Assembly (NCBI GenBank): GCA_012295275.1
Contig: CM022671.1
Location: 4,143,565-4,207,564, forward strand
Direction of reading: 5' to 3'
DNA length: 64,000 bases
DNA from: Chrysomallon squamiferum
Lineage: Eukaryota; Mollusca; Gastropoda; Neomphalida; Peltospiridae
Shown here: positions 45,813-59,371 of the stretch, one piece after another
Position numbering within the stretch: position 1 is the first letter of the stretch
Layout: the number at the start of each line of letters is the position of its first letter
The notes under the pieces: generated by a model
What the model saw: the letters and a program-made list of their open reading frames with translations, nothing else
Databases searched by the model: none
What the model was told of the DNA's origin: nothing
Made by a program: the position numbers and the translations under genes

Positions 45813-46141
45813 AAGAGCTGACCAGTGTCCATCCATCCTTGTGCCCCGCTCACCGTGAAGGAAGAAACAGGAAGACCTATACCTCAACCAAGAGAAATTA
45901 TTTCACGCCTCTGTTAACCGAAGTGGCACCAGAAAGTTTAAACTCTACATTCTTCCATTTATCCTATGGAAGTCAAGATGTTTATGTCTGTTCTTTGTTT
46001 CCATGGTTTTCTGTTGCTTGGTGACCATAGCACAATTTTTTTTTTTTTTTTTTTAATAGACAAAACCACATCTGCATAATGATATTCAGAACAAAAGAAA
46101 ACTATTTTTCTTTTCTGTTTCTATTTTATTTTATTTTTTTA

Positions 46142-46147
46142 AATAAA
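46142..46147 (+). terminator. Candidate proximal poly(A) signal of PRKAR2
   Basis: AATAAA 330 bp after the stop codon, followed by a T-rich stretch (ATTCTTTTTTCTCTCCCC). A distal AATAAA at 48981 is an alternative. Confidence 0.4.
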
Positions 46148-46984
46148 AGTTTTTAACGAGATATTCTTTTTTCTCTCCCCTCTTGAGGTAATGTTCTTTT
46201 TTTTTTTTGCCTGTTGTTGTTGATGTTGTTGTTTGTTGGGGTTAAAGAATATTTTTATATTTATACATTTCCTTTCTGTAGTATATTTAAAAAGTTTTGT
46301 GTAGTTCATGTTATTGATTATTAATCTTACCAAAGTTAGTCATAAATTAAAATATCCCAAGTTAAAAATGCTTAATTTGTCCAAGACATTTTGAACAATT
46401 ATTTATGACTTGTGAATTTTTCTTGTTTTTTTTTTGTTTTTTCGTTTTATGCATAATATCAGTTGTCATTAAATTTCAAAATGTTTTTGTGATCATTTTG
46501 TTTTGTGCACATTATTTGTTTATTTATTTAATACTTTTTTTTTTTTTTTTTTTTGTGAAAAGAAATCATAACATTATTCATCAGTATTAAATTATTTTGT
46601 TTTGTGTGTGGAAGTGTATTTTAAAAATACATTCAAAAAATTATAATCATCATCATTGGACTATTTCTGTCATTTCCCTAGTTTCAGTATCTGTACCGTA
46701 ACTTCAGCTTTCAAGCTTTTTTAACTCATACAGCTTCAATTAGCCATTGTAACAAATTCAAAACAACATAATACACATTTGTTTCAGCAAGGCAAAATAA
46801 CACAGTTAGTTTCTGATCAGTGATAAAATAAAAGCAGTTTCAGTTTTTTTGTCAATCCAGAATACATACTGGAAATATTTTAATGTAATCATTAAAACAA
46901 CAAATGATGTGTTAATTTATGATCATTACCAAAAAATATTTACTCTGTGTTTTTGTACACTTTATGTATTTTTACCAAAACAGG

Positions 46985-47540
46985 ACTGCTGAAGTTTCTG
47001 GTCTCTTCCCAACAGAATACAGATCATTTTCTTTTATTCTGTTCTTTGTCAAAATAACAGTTTTTGGTAATTACTAAAATGATAGTTTTTTGTTCTTTAT
47101 CAGAGTAGTACAATTTTTAGTCCATGCCAGAATATACAAAATAAGTTTTTGGTCATTGTCAAAATTATACAGTTTTTGGTCATGGTCATATTAATACAGT
47201 GTTTGTTCAGTATCAAAAGTGTTACAGGTTATTGTCTAAATAATACAGTTTTTGATCACTGTCTAAATAATACAGTTTTTGGTCATTGTCAAAAGTATAC
47301 AGTTCTAGATCATTGTCTAAATAATACAGTTTTTTTGTCACTGTCTAAATAATTCATTTTATCGTCTTTGTGTTTGATTTTTGCCCAAATACATGCACAT
47401 TTGTGTTTGTTCATTGCTGAGGTAACTTGCATTAAATTACGTTTTTGTTTGATTTCTCAGTTCCAAACAATTTACATTTCATTATTCGATCACTGTTAAA
47501 TAACAAGTTAGTTTTTGGTCATTGCTGAAATATGTGTTAG
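46985..47540. repeat. Degenerate minisatellite, about 30-bp unit (ACAGTTTTTGGTCATTGTC)
   Basis: Around a dozen or more units of the type AATACAGTTTTTGGTCATTG followed by TCTAAAT or TCAAAAT, most regular at 47060–47350 and fading on both sides. Confidence 0.85.
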
Positions 47541-50500
47541 ATTTTGCTTGTTAAATTTTTTGTAATTACCTGAATCAGAAACAGATTAGTTGTGTTTGCC
47601 AAAGTAAACCTATTTATAAAAATATTGGCATTAATTACCTCATGGGTTTACATAATGGTTTCAGGATATAGTAAAATTTATGGCCAATCTTTCTTTATCA
47701 GAATTGCTTAAGAGCCATTACCTGAGATATTTTTCATGACATCATTAAGAATTCTTTAATACATTACATTCGTTAAAAATACTTGTTTTAATCAGTTGTT
47801 ATGGTAATTGAGCCTTTGTTTTTTTTCCAGTTAAGTTTCTAAAAGAGAGAGGATTATGTTGGCTAATATTGCAGAGTTTTCACAGTCTCTTCAGTATTAC
47901 TGTATTAGATCTAGTCTGAAATTCCACCCAACTATTCTTACATATATAATGATACCTGTTTAAAAGCTATTATCTTTTTCTTGTATTTTATTTTGTTTGT
48001 GTATTTGAAATAGTATTTTAAAATGTAACATTCATAATAATCACATCACCCAAACAAAAGGAAAACCATGTTGTTAGAAAAGATTTGATCGTTTTTGTTC
48101 GAAGTTAGTTTTTTAAAAATAAATAATAATTAATCCATCACCACAAGATTTGTAAAACATTTTTTGTGAATATTGTTTTTATAAACTGTTGCAACGTTCA
48201 ATTTTTCAAATATAATTAAAGTGTACCTGCAGTAATATTAGCAAACTGCTGAAATATACTTTGTATACATCTTGGATTTTATTTTAACCGTTCGTTGGAG
48301 ATTAATCTTTGCTAACTGATAAAGTTTGAAAATTATAAAACTACTCCATAGACTGCCAGTTTTATCTTTCATTGTGATAAACTTTAAAGAGATGGCAAAT
48401 GTTCTTTATTTAATTAACTAGCATTTTATCAGAAATTAAATAAGTAAGTTGATGGTTTTATGCTGAGCATCTTTAACATTCAGACAAGCACAGGTACACT
48501 TTGAATATTAAGATTTTTCGTGTATAATATTGTAAAAATAAAATATTGTTGTAACAGCATGTGATGATGGTTGGTGGCTGCTGTTGGTTTCTTTTCCAGA
48601 ACAGTTTTTTTTAAAAAGAAAAAAAAAATCATTGTATTCAACTTTATATAATCAGTATTGAAGTTGCTCAAAGTTGTTACATTTTTGCGCTGCTGAAATT
48701 TTTTCATAATTTCTTTTTTTTTTCCTTAATTTTTATTCTTCAATATTAATAGACTTGTTGCTTGGGTGTTCACTTTTGACTTAATCTGGTTAACTTTGGA
48801 AAGAATCTCAAATAGTAGTGTGATTTCAGGGAGATTTTTGTTGATAATTCATTCATTTTGATTCATTGTTTTCAATTTACTGTTTTTTGTCCACTATATT
48901 TAATTTTATTTAGCTTATTTACTTAGTGATTTGTATATTACATATTTTATTTATTTTACGATTTGTTTTTGTTTGTTAATAATAAATTTGTATGAAATAA
49001 CCACCATGTTTTGTAAAAAAAAAAATTTTTAAACATTTAAATATTTTCATTGAAGATTAACAAATGAATTTTTTTGTAATATATTTTGTTTTAATTAACT
49101 TGTAATTGTATTTTGAAGAAAACAAATTGAAAAAAAAAAAGTCACAATTGTCTGTGTAATTTACTTTTTGTTCAGTTTAAATTTAAAAAAATAAATAAGT
49201 AATTGAACTACTGGTTTTTGTTTTGTTTCATTTGAAAAAGAGAAACTCACTTATTTAATCACCAAATAAATAAATAAATAAAAAAAAAAAAAAAACTTGC
49301 CCAATCACTTGTGAAAGCAAATAAAATGATGCAAATTTATTTATATATATTTTTTATTGAGTTTTTTTTTACCACTTCTAAACAGTGAATGTAATATTGA
49401 AAAACCCAAATATTTTTAATGCTTGTACTAAATGACATTCTGATACATTTACATTATTCTATAACTGCAGGGAAAATATACCAAGGTTAACAGTCCTTTT
49501 TAAAACTGTTATTTTATTATATATTTATTTATTTATTGTTGTTGTTTATTCATATAAATAAATTCACGTACAAATATTGAAATTGTTAAATTTAGAAAAG
49601 TCATGAATATTTCTACAGAATTATTCGTTTTCAAAATTTGTTCACTAGATTTTAATATATTATTTTGTTTTCAATAAAATAAAAAGATACTTTCAGCAAA
49701 AAACTTTACATTTAAAAAATAAACAAACCATTAAATCTTCCGTTTTAAATGTTAAAAAAAAGTAAAATAAAGTTAGTTTAATTTTTTCAATGCACATTTT
49801 TATTTAAATATGTTGTTTTCCAATTAATTATAATGCAAGCTAATTTATTCTCCAGAGACAGTGAATTTTAATTACAATGATGATGATTATTAAATTTCTT
49901 TTTCATTTTTCATCATTAGAATTTATATTCAGTAAAATAAACATTAACAAGGGAGGTAATTCAAGAATAGAAATCAAATGAAGAATGATGTAAAGGTTTT
50001 GAAATATGCTTTTATTTTAAAAATATTTTATAAATAAAAAAAATAATTCCTGGGAAGTAAAATACTTCAGTTTAGCATACAGTCCGTTGCTGAACCAAAA
50101 ACTTCAGACATTTTACCTAACAATTTTTAAAACAATGTTCTTCTTCCTGTGGAAAATGGAGCAAAATAATAAAATAAAATAAAAAAATAAATTTGAAACC
50201 ACAAGGATTCAGAAGGATGACTCAGCAAGTCTTTGTGAACCAAAATCACAGATAATTGCTGATGTTTTTTTATATATTATTATCACATATATAACTTTAA
50301 TTAAAACAAATAGAAAAGGACGTTTAATGTTACTTCTCATTTCCATTTTTAACACTGAAACAAACTACATATACACAAAGCAATATTTTATTCGACTAAA
50401 AACTGCATCCATGTTAAGTTAAAAAAACCCAAAACAAACAAACATCATTAAATACATCGGAACAATAACAACTCATAAAAAAATATATATTGTTGTATTT

Positions 50501-50564
50501 ATGTATACATTTTAGCTTAATGAAAAATAATTTAGCTTTACAAAATTATCATTAATTATGTACA

Positions 50565-50595
<31 letters not shown>

Positions 50596-51849
50596 CTGAT
50601 GTAAATGGCATTGCAGATGCAAATTTCTAAGTAACAATCTAATTTGAAAACTTCAGTTTTTTGGAAAAAATTATTTATCAAAAATATGAAACAAAATATA
50701 ATATGTGGAGTAATTATTTAAAAAAAATATGTATTAAAAAAATTATAATATTACATGTAAAAATAATTTTTAAAATATCTACAGTATTTTTATCACATGC
50801 CAGTGATATTTGTTTCCATTCATGCCATGCACACCTACACCAAAACTTTAAAAAGAAAAGAAAAAAACAATTCTGCAAAGTGAATTTTCAATCTCATCTT
50901 AATTTAATTACTTTTCAGTTTCATTTCTCTAAATTTAGTCAGTAACTAAAGTGATAATCTGATCATTGTTTGATTTATTTTTAATTTCCTTACCAATAAC
51001 TTATATTCTGATATAACAAAAAAAATAATAAAAAATAATAATAATAATAATAATAATGTTCAACACTGGTATAGGGGAAAGTTCCCATCAGGATTTATCT
51101 CCCTTTATTTAACCTCAGTTATCAAATTGAAACAGGTTTACATTGAATCTTTGTAATTAGTAAGTGTATTTTACTTCTAACATCCTGGTTTTACTTTAAA
51201 AATCTAACTAAACACAATTTTTACTTTATTTATTTATTTGCTTTATTTTAATTTATTTATTGTTGATTTTTTTCACATCAACTACATATACACATATTCT
51301 GACATCCACAATGTAGTTTTTTCTTTTTTAAATGATTAATTATTATTTATTATATACATTCCAAATACTAATTTCATTTTGTTACAGAAACCAAACTGAA
51401 TTTGTTTTATTTTTATTTTTAATTACCTTATATACTAGGATTCTACATTTTACTCAAGATGGTTTTTTTTTTGGTTTTTTTAAATATTCATTTTAACAAT
51501 GAATTATATACTATTTTTATTACTAGGTCTTTAAAACACACTTTCTATCTTGCTACTGAAGTCAAGATCTATTAATAACTCTCTCTACTTTAAAATACTG
51601 ACCAACCAACCATAAAAATATTTATATTGAAATCACTACAGTTCAGAAATGAAAACATTCTTTTCTTTTCTGTTTTCTACATTCTAGTGAAGAAATCAAG
51701 TGTGCAGGTGTATAAAAATATATAACTTTCTCACAAATGAGATGTATGTATTTCTATATGCATACACTAAACAGTGCAATAAAAATTATACTCAAAAGGC
51801 AATGTCAGTTTTTGCTATATATGTGAAATGAAAAAAACCATCTTATTAG

Positions 51850-52085
51850 CAATAATTTCTTGAATTTAACTAAAAAAACTTTCTCTGGTAAGCAGTAATA
51901 TCTTGAATTTAACAAAATAAATGATCTCTTTTAAGAAATAATATTTCTAACTTAATTAAATATATTTTCTCTTTTAAGAAGTAATATATCTAATTTAATT
52001 AAATATATTTTCTCTTTTAAGTAGTAACTAAGATTCTTGAAAGCAAGAATTTCTTTTATTTTACTAAATAAACTATTTCATAAAC
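51850..52085. repeat. Degenerate tandem repeat, about 55-bp unit
   Basis: Four to five units containing CTCTTTTAAGAAGTAATAT and CTAA.TTAATTAAATATATTT, diverging at both ends. Confidence 0.75.
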
Positions 52086-52644
52086 TGCACAGCTTGTGTA
52101 AAAGCCTATGACAAAGCAGCAGTGGAGAATTAGCTGGGATTAGAAACAGTCTTAAAGCTGTTTTTTTGTCATCTGACAAAATGATAAAGGTTTTAAAACG
52201 TGCTTACCAAGCCTCTGAAATACATCACTAAAACGTTTAGCATATCTGACTAAAGCACTGTACTGGTTAATTTCAACATACGTAGACAACGAGAAAAATA
52301 TTTTAAAAAAATATATTAAAAAAAATATGTCTCTATAGTTTGATATGACATAAGATTATTGTACAATTCTTTAGCATCAACATGATTTCCACATGCATGA
52401 AATCTATCACACAGTACTTTTTGCAAAGGAATGTGTTTCAAATGTAACAAAGAAACAGATTAATAAAATAACTTGGTCCTTCTTAACCCTTCAAAGCTGC
52501 TTGGGTAGTTAGTGGAATGTTCGAATGTGTAGTTAAAAAATCAACAAAAATATTTACAGTATTAGCGCGGCATAGATCTGAAAATCACAGAACAGGGAAA
52601 CTTGACCAGAATGAAAGTTACTTATGATAAAAAAAAAATGAACA

Positions 52645-52647
<3 letters not shown>

Positions 52648-52706
<59 letters not shown>

Positions 52707-52861
52707 TAATAATAATAATAACAATAATAATAATAATAATAATATTATAAATAATATTGATAAGGATACTAATACTAGTACTACTACTACTACAATAATA
52801 ATATAACAATAATAACAGTAATAACAGTGATAAAGATACTACTACCACTACTACATACTAC

Positions 52862-52896
<35 letters not shown>

Positions 52897-52975
52897 TAAT
52901 AATAATAATAATTATAATAATAATAACAACAACAACAACAACAATAATAATAGTAACAACAACAAGAAACAAACC
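52648..52975. repeat. Long AAT/AAC/ACT triplet microsatellite tract
   Basis: AAT runs with AAC and CTA/CTG interruptions over more than 300 bp. The Ile/Thr/Val-only open frames on both strands are artefacts. Confidence 0.97.
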
Positions 52976-54289
52976 ATTATCTGAATCAAAATCCATCAAA
53001 ACTTATAAATAAAGTTTTAAATAAAGTATCATTTGCATATATACATATGATAACTTAATACGTAGATGGCAAACATTTTTTTTATGTTCATGGTTTTTTA
53101 ACTGCATATGGTGTGTGGGCATGTGTGTGTGTGTTTGTGTGTGTGTGTTGTCTGTCTCAATGTGTTTGCTGTTGAACTATTATTTTGACTGTAGAGCTAT
53201 GCCATTGATTTTTCTACATTTTACAGAAAATATTTTTGCACTGATCCTAAAAATTGGGTAAACAAAATTAATTCTCAAATATGATACTTGCAAATGGATT
53301 GTCAACATATAATTTAAAAAGAATACAGAAAAAAACCCACCAGAGAAAAAGAGTAAAAAAAAAACCAGAAAGAAGACAACATTTGTATGCATCTATTAAG
53401 AGCATATGCTAAAACTGAGATAAATTACAACTTTTATCTGCTAGATACAAAAGATATGATATAACGTGTCAAACATAACTGATAGGAAATTATGTTTGAA
53501 CATAACAGATATAAAATTCTGTCAAATTTAATAGATATAAAATTATCAGTTTTAACTATAAAAGTAAAAGTAAATGTTCTTAAGGGCTTAGTTACAGTGA
53601 AATTTTTACCCTGAACTGCTAATGACAGATTAAACAACTATTTTATTTATTTACTTAGTGTATATTTGTTATTAAGTAAGAAAAATCTATATAATAAATA
53701 TTCTACTTCATGGTTAAGTTTTATCAGCAGAAATTAATCTTAAAAAACTACTATATACAAAGTAAATCTGAATATAAGGTAGTATTTTGTTATAGTTTAA
53801 ATACATACACATTGCATATATATATATATATATATATGTATGTGAAAACCCACACACTTAGGCAAGACTTGGAAAACTTGCTTATTTGTCTTCTAAATTC
53901 AGTTTATGATACAAAAAATAATCTGTTATACATATTAGAGTATTTGTCATGGATTAAAATGTCAACATTTTAGAAATTTCACATTATATTACATACAGCA
54001 TGACAGCAGATATAACTGATATATAAATGATATATAATGATGATATTGCATAGCCTTGGTAATTTGTGTATCTATACAAGAGAACAGTAATCACATTATG
54101 TATCACTATTTTATGAAACATCAAATAAGTTATAAATATACATTCACATTCCAAAGATACTTTTTACCACTGACTGGAACTACTGAAGAAAAAAAAAAAA
54201 AAAAAAAAAAAAAATATTTGATAAATTTTACTCATTTTTCTGTAAAGTTTTATTCCTGGAAAACAATTGACTAACATTTAAAAAAACAT

Positions 54290-54530
54290 TTCAGAACTTA
54301 TAATAAAATTTTCTTATTTGAAAATGATTAATTCATATTCTAATTTTTTAATTTTATGAAAATAAATTAATCCAGATTCTTGAAATATTACTCCTAAAAA
54401 TAATTAATTCAATTTCCCAATTTTTTACTGCTTAATTCATTTTCTGAAAATTTTTCTGACAAAAATTAATTAATTTTGTTTCCAAAGATTTTACTCATTA
54501 AAAATAATTTAAATCAAAAAATCATTCTAA
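54290..54530. repeat. Degenerate tandem repeat, about 58-bp unit
   Basis: Blocks like AAAATTTTTCTGACAAAAATTAATTAATTT recur about four times with variation (AAAATTTTCTTATTTGAAAATGATTAATTCA and others). Confidence 0.5.
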
Positions 54531-54869
54531 ATATGTTTACTACTTCTACATTGTTGTGAGTATTCAGAAGCCTTTTGAGTTTTGTTTGGAATGAAGACAG
54601 GCAAACCTGGAACTAGGGATATAAAATTATAAAACCTACTGATAAAAATAATGGGCACTATTTTAAATGCAAATACAAAAATATATATTTGTTATGATGA
54701 TCAGGATAATCTAAATAATTTTATGATAAACTGACTATAGTGCGATAATGTAGTAGAGAAATCACATATTTAGATATTGTAACAGTCAAAATATTTAAAC
54801 TGGTATTATATTAATGATTAATTATAATGGTAAGCTGATATTGAATATTAAGCAGAATTTTGAGTTTTT

Positions 54870-55340
54870 AAATTTATTAGAATATGTAATAACTTCTTAT
54901 CCTGGAATGTCAAATTATTTCATATAACACTTTAATAATTATTAATTTTAAGAAATGAATAAAATGAAATTAAAATATCAAACAAATTTTAATCCTTCTA
55001 AAGTTATTAAAATACAAAATTTAATTAGACATTATATTAAGAAATATTAAGGTAAAACTAATTTTTATTTTTATTTTTATTTTATTATTGTTTTTTTTAT
55101 TTTTGAAAGGTTAATATCATAATTAAATACATAATGAAAATTTCTGTTCTTGCAGTATCAATATTTAATTAGGCATTGGTAATAACTGTTAATTTAAAGA
55201 AATGCTAAATAAATTAATATTATTATTATTACTATAACTGTATTAGAATACGTATCTATATATAATGATAATTTCTGACCCTGTAATGTCAACACATTTA
55301 ATCTGCCATTGTATTCATTTTTAAATTAAAGTAAGCTGAC
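54870..55340. repeat. Degenerate tandem repeat, roughly 150-bp unit
   Basis: AATATGTAATAACTTCTTATCCTGGAATGTCAA, AATACATAATGAAAATTTCTGTTCTTGCAGTATCAA and AATACGTATC…AATTTCTGACCCTGTAATGTCAA mark three diverged units. Confidence 0.55.
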
Positions 55341-55550
55341 ACTGAACTTTTTAACTGATTTCAGCAGAGAATTTAACGGCAGTCAAGATATAACAGTGAC
55401 ATCAGTTTTGATTTTCACAATCAGGTACTGTTGTTAGGTCAAGTTTTGACACTTGCAAGTTGACAACATGATTCTAAGTAGTGTAAAATGAAAATAACAA
55501 AAACAAACTAAACTTCTCTTCATAATACTGATGCTTGTTTCAGTAGCTTA

Positions 55551-55627
55551 TTAATGTGGATTTGTTTTCACCCAGCTTTGTGGCATGGGGCGTTCTCCAC
55601 GAGGTTTTGCTAGTCGCTTTGGAAATC
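55551..55627 (-). CDS. Docking-type protein, terminal coding exon
   Basis: Acceptor CTATTTCAG; it ends with TAA at 55551–55553. It encodes GFPKRLAKPRGERPMPQSWV then KTNPH, a basic Pro-containing tail. It is less AT-rich than its surroundings. Confidence 0.87.
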
Positions 55628-58600
55628 CTGAAATAGATAATAAAAGTTTAAAAAAAACAAATAAACAGAAAAAAACTCCATAAAACTGATCTCAAATCCA
55701 GATTAAATGATATAAAAACAAACTGATCTCTCAACAGATGAAAAAACACCAAATAAACTGAGTTAAAAAATAGAGTTGAAATTGAACTTATATATGAACA
55801 AATTGAGACAAAAAGGTAAAAATTAAACAAAAAAAACCCTGATAAAACAAGTTGAAATCAAAGATACTGAGTTAAACATTAATAAAAGGTAGAATCATTA
55901 ACTGAATTTAAAAAAATATATTAAACAGTTTAAAAATAAATTATAAAATGAGATTAAAAAACAATGAGTAAATAAGGTGATTGAATTAAAATCTAATAAA
56001 TGCATTTAATCGTAATAAAATGGAAATCTCTAAATAAAAAATAAAAAAATCTATTAATGAGACAAATTAAAAAACCAGAACAGTATTTTCAAAATCTAAT
56101 TCAAGTGTGTTCTCACCTATATCAGAAGACTCAAAGCACTTCACATGGGACAAAGTACCTTTGTTCGAATAGGGAATATCTAAAAAGAGTTTAAAACTTT
56201 GATTAGATTTTAATTTTTAAAAAGATGATAAAAAATAAAGAAAGAAAGAAAGAATGCGAGAGAGAATAAAATTAAAATTAAATAAATAAAAGAGAATAAA
56301 ATTTTATCTAACAATATGTAATAAATAAATACAAAATTAAAAAAAAAAAAAAAAAAAACTTTTAAATTTAAAAAAGTAAAATATAACCAGATTTTACTTT
56401 TTAGTTAAATACCACACATTTATTGAAAACATAAAATGAATATTAAATAAAAAATAATAAAATAATATTGAAAAAAAAGAAGATAAATAAACAAAATTTT
56501 CTTACCTCTTGCACTCTAAAATTTGGAGAGAAAAAAAAGAAAAAGAAATTTTAGAGTAAACATTTTTTAACAAATTTATTTACAAATAAAACAAATTAAT
56601 TTTGTAAATCAATACATTACTTACTAAATTAAAACAGTTACAACAGATAAATAATAAATAAAGAATTACCAATAATAAATATCTTAAGTAATACAAAACT
56701 AAATATAAATTTTTTTTTTGCCAGTTTAACATTCATTTAAAAAAAAAAAGAATAAATAAATACATAAATAAAAAAAATAAATAAATAACAAAAATAATCA
56801 AATAAAATATCTAACAAAAAAAAGTTTAAATGAAGCAGCTAATCTAATGATTTAAAAAAAATCAAAAATAAAATAAAACTGGCTACCAGCTATCTCTCTC
56901 TTACACAAACACACTATTTATTAAACCCATCTCAAAAAATCTAAAATGAAAATGAAAAACTAAAAACTAAAAAAAGAGATATAAAAAGTAAAAGATACGT
57001 ACCAACAATGTCTGGACAAAACCCTTTTTTGGACCAGACTGGATTGCGACGTTGTCATACTGAGATTTCCGTTCTGTTGGTGATGTTCGTCTTAAACTGC
57101 CAGAAAGACGATTGATCTTATCAAACAGAGGACGATGGGAGGGAGCAGCATGGACTATATGTACATCAGATTTCTTATCACCATGACTACCTGGTGCTGA
57201 AGCCCCTGGATATCCACCATTGCTATGGATTTTCACCCCTCCTGTTCCTTTTGTCTGACATTCATTAGAACTTATGACCTGAACTGGTTGACTTTTGACC
57301 TGGACTGGTTGACTTTTGACCTGTACTGGTTGACTTTTGACCTGTGTTGGCTGACCTCTGACACCAGCTGATTTTGCAGCCTGTACGTTCATTACCTGAA
57401 CACCACTGGTAGGGAGGGGTGAACAAATTTCTGAAGGGATGTAAAAACAAATATATTTGTATTTTTAAGAAGAAGAAGAAGAAAAAGAAGAATAGAAACA
57501 GAAGAAGAAAATGAAAAAGAAGAACAGCAGTGATAATAAATGAATGAATTGTACATGTATTCAAACTGAACAATTACCTAATATAAACCTGACATTTTCT
57601 TGCTGAGAAGGAATACATTTTTAATAATTTTAAGAGGTCAGTCATAAAACTATGTCAAATGGAAAAAGCCTTTTAGACAAATAACAATAATCAGTGATTA
57701 TCAAAAATAAAAAATATATAAAAATATAAAACTAAATAATGTTAATCATGGCAATAAAAAAAAATAAAAAATTGAAATGAATGAATATATATTTAATAAA
57801 TCAAATAATTTTTACTTATTATGTTTTTCTGTAATATGATGTCAAAAAAAAGAAAAGAAAAAAAGAAACTTGACACAAAAAAAGAAAGAAACTGAGATAA
57901 ATGTAAACAGTAGATGGCTTATTTTTTTTACTGAAATATTTATAATTTTTTCTTTTGAATACATTTTTGAATAACAAACCTTGTGGATTATATTTTCTGT
58001 CTGGTATAGCAGGGGCATCTCCTTCCTAAAATAAATAAATAAATGAATAAAACAACAATAATAACAATAAAATAAATAAGCAAGTAGATAAATAATCATA
58101 TACACACTCAAAGATACACATACCAACAAACAGGCACATAAGAACGATACATTTTAATGGTTAGAACAAATATTATTAAATTTTGTTTTAATGCACACAA
58201 ACACATACTCTCTGATAAACAGAATGTAAAACAGAATGTAAACTGATTATATATTTATGTATGTATTATCTATACATACACACATGCCTTCTTTGTGTTG
58301 TGAAATTTTATTAAAATCATTTCTTCTTCTAACAGGATCTGAATGGTGAGCAACCTTAATTTTGTATTTTATATATGAAAACTATGATCTAAAACACCAA
58401 CCTCTAGGTTTGTAGCTGAAACTGGAGCAGCAGACTTCAAATTAGCTAAAACAATAATTTGAAAAATATTTCTAAAACATCATCATATATAAAATAACAA
58501 AAGTTACTTAATTTACTGAAATTTAAATATGAATGCAACACTAATGCAGTTCAGACTATACATGTACTATAATTATTTATATTTATTAAAAGTCATATTT

Positions 58601-58754
58601 ACAATATATGCTATACAATTATATTAAAATTATATGTGTGTATTTTCAGTTAATGTAGTATCAATATAGTTGACTGTAACTGATATTTACAAAAGATACT
58701 GTACATTAAAAAGCATTCCATTATAAAATGATGTTGTAAAACAATTAATATATG

Positions 58755-58790
<36 letters not shown>

Positions 58791-59326
58791 GAAAGATGGT
58801 TAGTGCATCTAATATATATGGTTTGTATTACATTTTAGTATTTATTTATGTATTATGGGGGTTATTACTGAAAAGTGGTAAGTGTAATTTTTATTGTTTG
58901 GTATTTTCATCTTGTATTAACATTTATATCATTATACATTAAAATATTTTTTTAAACATGGTAAAGATTCCAAGTTGTATGTTAGCAGGATAATGAATAA
59001 ATAAGTTCATTTGTATAAATAGCTATTAGATGTCAAATAAATTCTGTATTCTGAGGAGAAATCTGCTGCAGCTACTGCATAGGTTATTCTTTTTGATTAG
59101 CAGTAAGGAATCTTTTTTTATTCACTTTCCCATTAACAACAAAACACACACCATGCCTTATGATAAATTAGATACAGATGGGAATAAATGCAATGGATGC
59201 ACCAAGGAAATTTAATCCCACAATGCATATCATCTTGCCTAACTTTTTTCTACTGAATTAGTTAGATAATAATAAATTTATAACATATATACATACACAC
59301 ATTTACAAACACACACAAACATATGT

Positions 59327-59371
<45 letters not shown>

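Larger units (their letters stand above)
45813..48990 (+). other. PRKAR2 3' UTR and downstream flank
   Basis: AT-rich, non-coding. AATAAA hexamers occur at 46142 (proximal) and 48981 (distal, followed by CACCATGTTTTGT). If the distal one is used, the tandem repeat at 46985–47540 lies inside the 3' UTR. Confidence 0.5.
48991..55550. other. Convergent intergenic region / 3' UTR of the minus-strand gene
   Basis: About 6.5 kb of very AT-rich sequence without exon-like structure. It contains several degenerate tandem repeats, a long AAT-type microsatellite tract (52650–52975), TA runs (50572–50595, 53817–53836) and a (TG)n stretch near 53120–53150. The minus-strand transcript must end somewhere here; TTTATT hexamers are too frequent to choose one. 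Confidence 0.55.
55628..58401 (-). other. Shorter introns of the docking-type gene
   Basis: Within this span the introns are 55628–56116, 56180–56505, 56516–57002, 57431–57979 and 58026–58401, between the exons listed separately. All are A-rich on the plus strand and without further structure. Introns 63074–63450 and 63485–63912 upstream are similar. Confidence 0.7.

Noticed and set aside
52618-53012. Open frames of Ile/Thr/Val runs on both strands
   Set aside because: Triplet microsatellite translation without any non-repeat domain.
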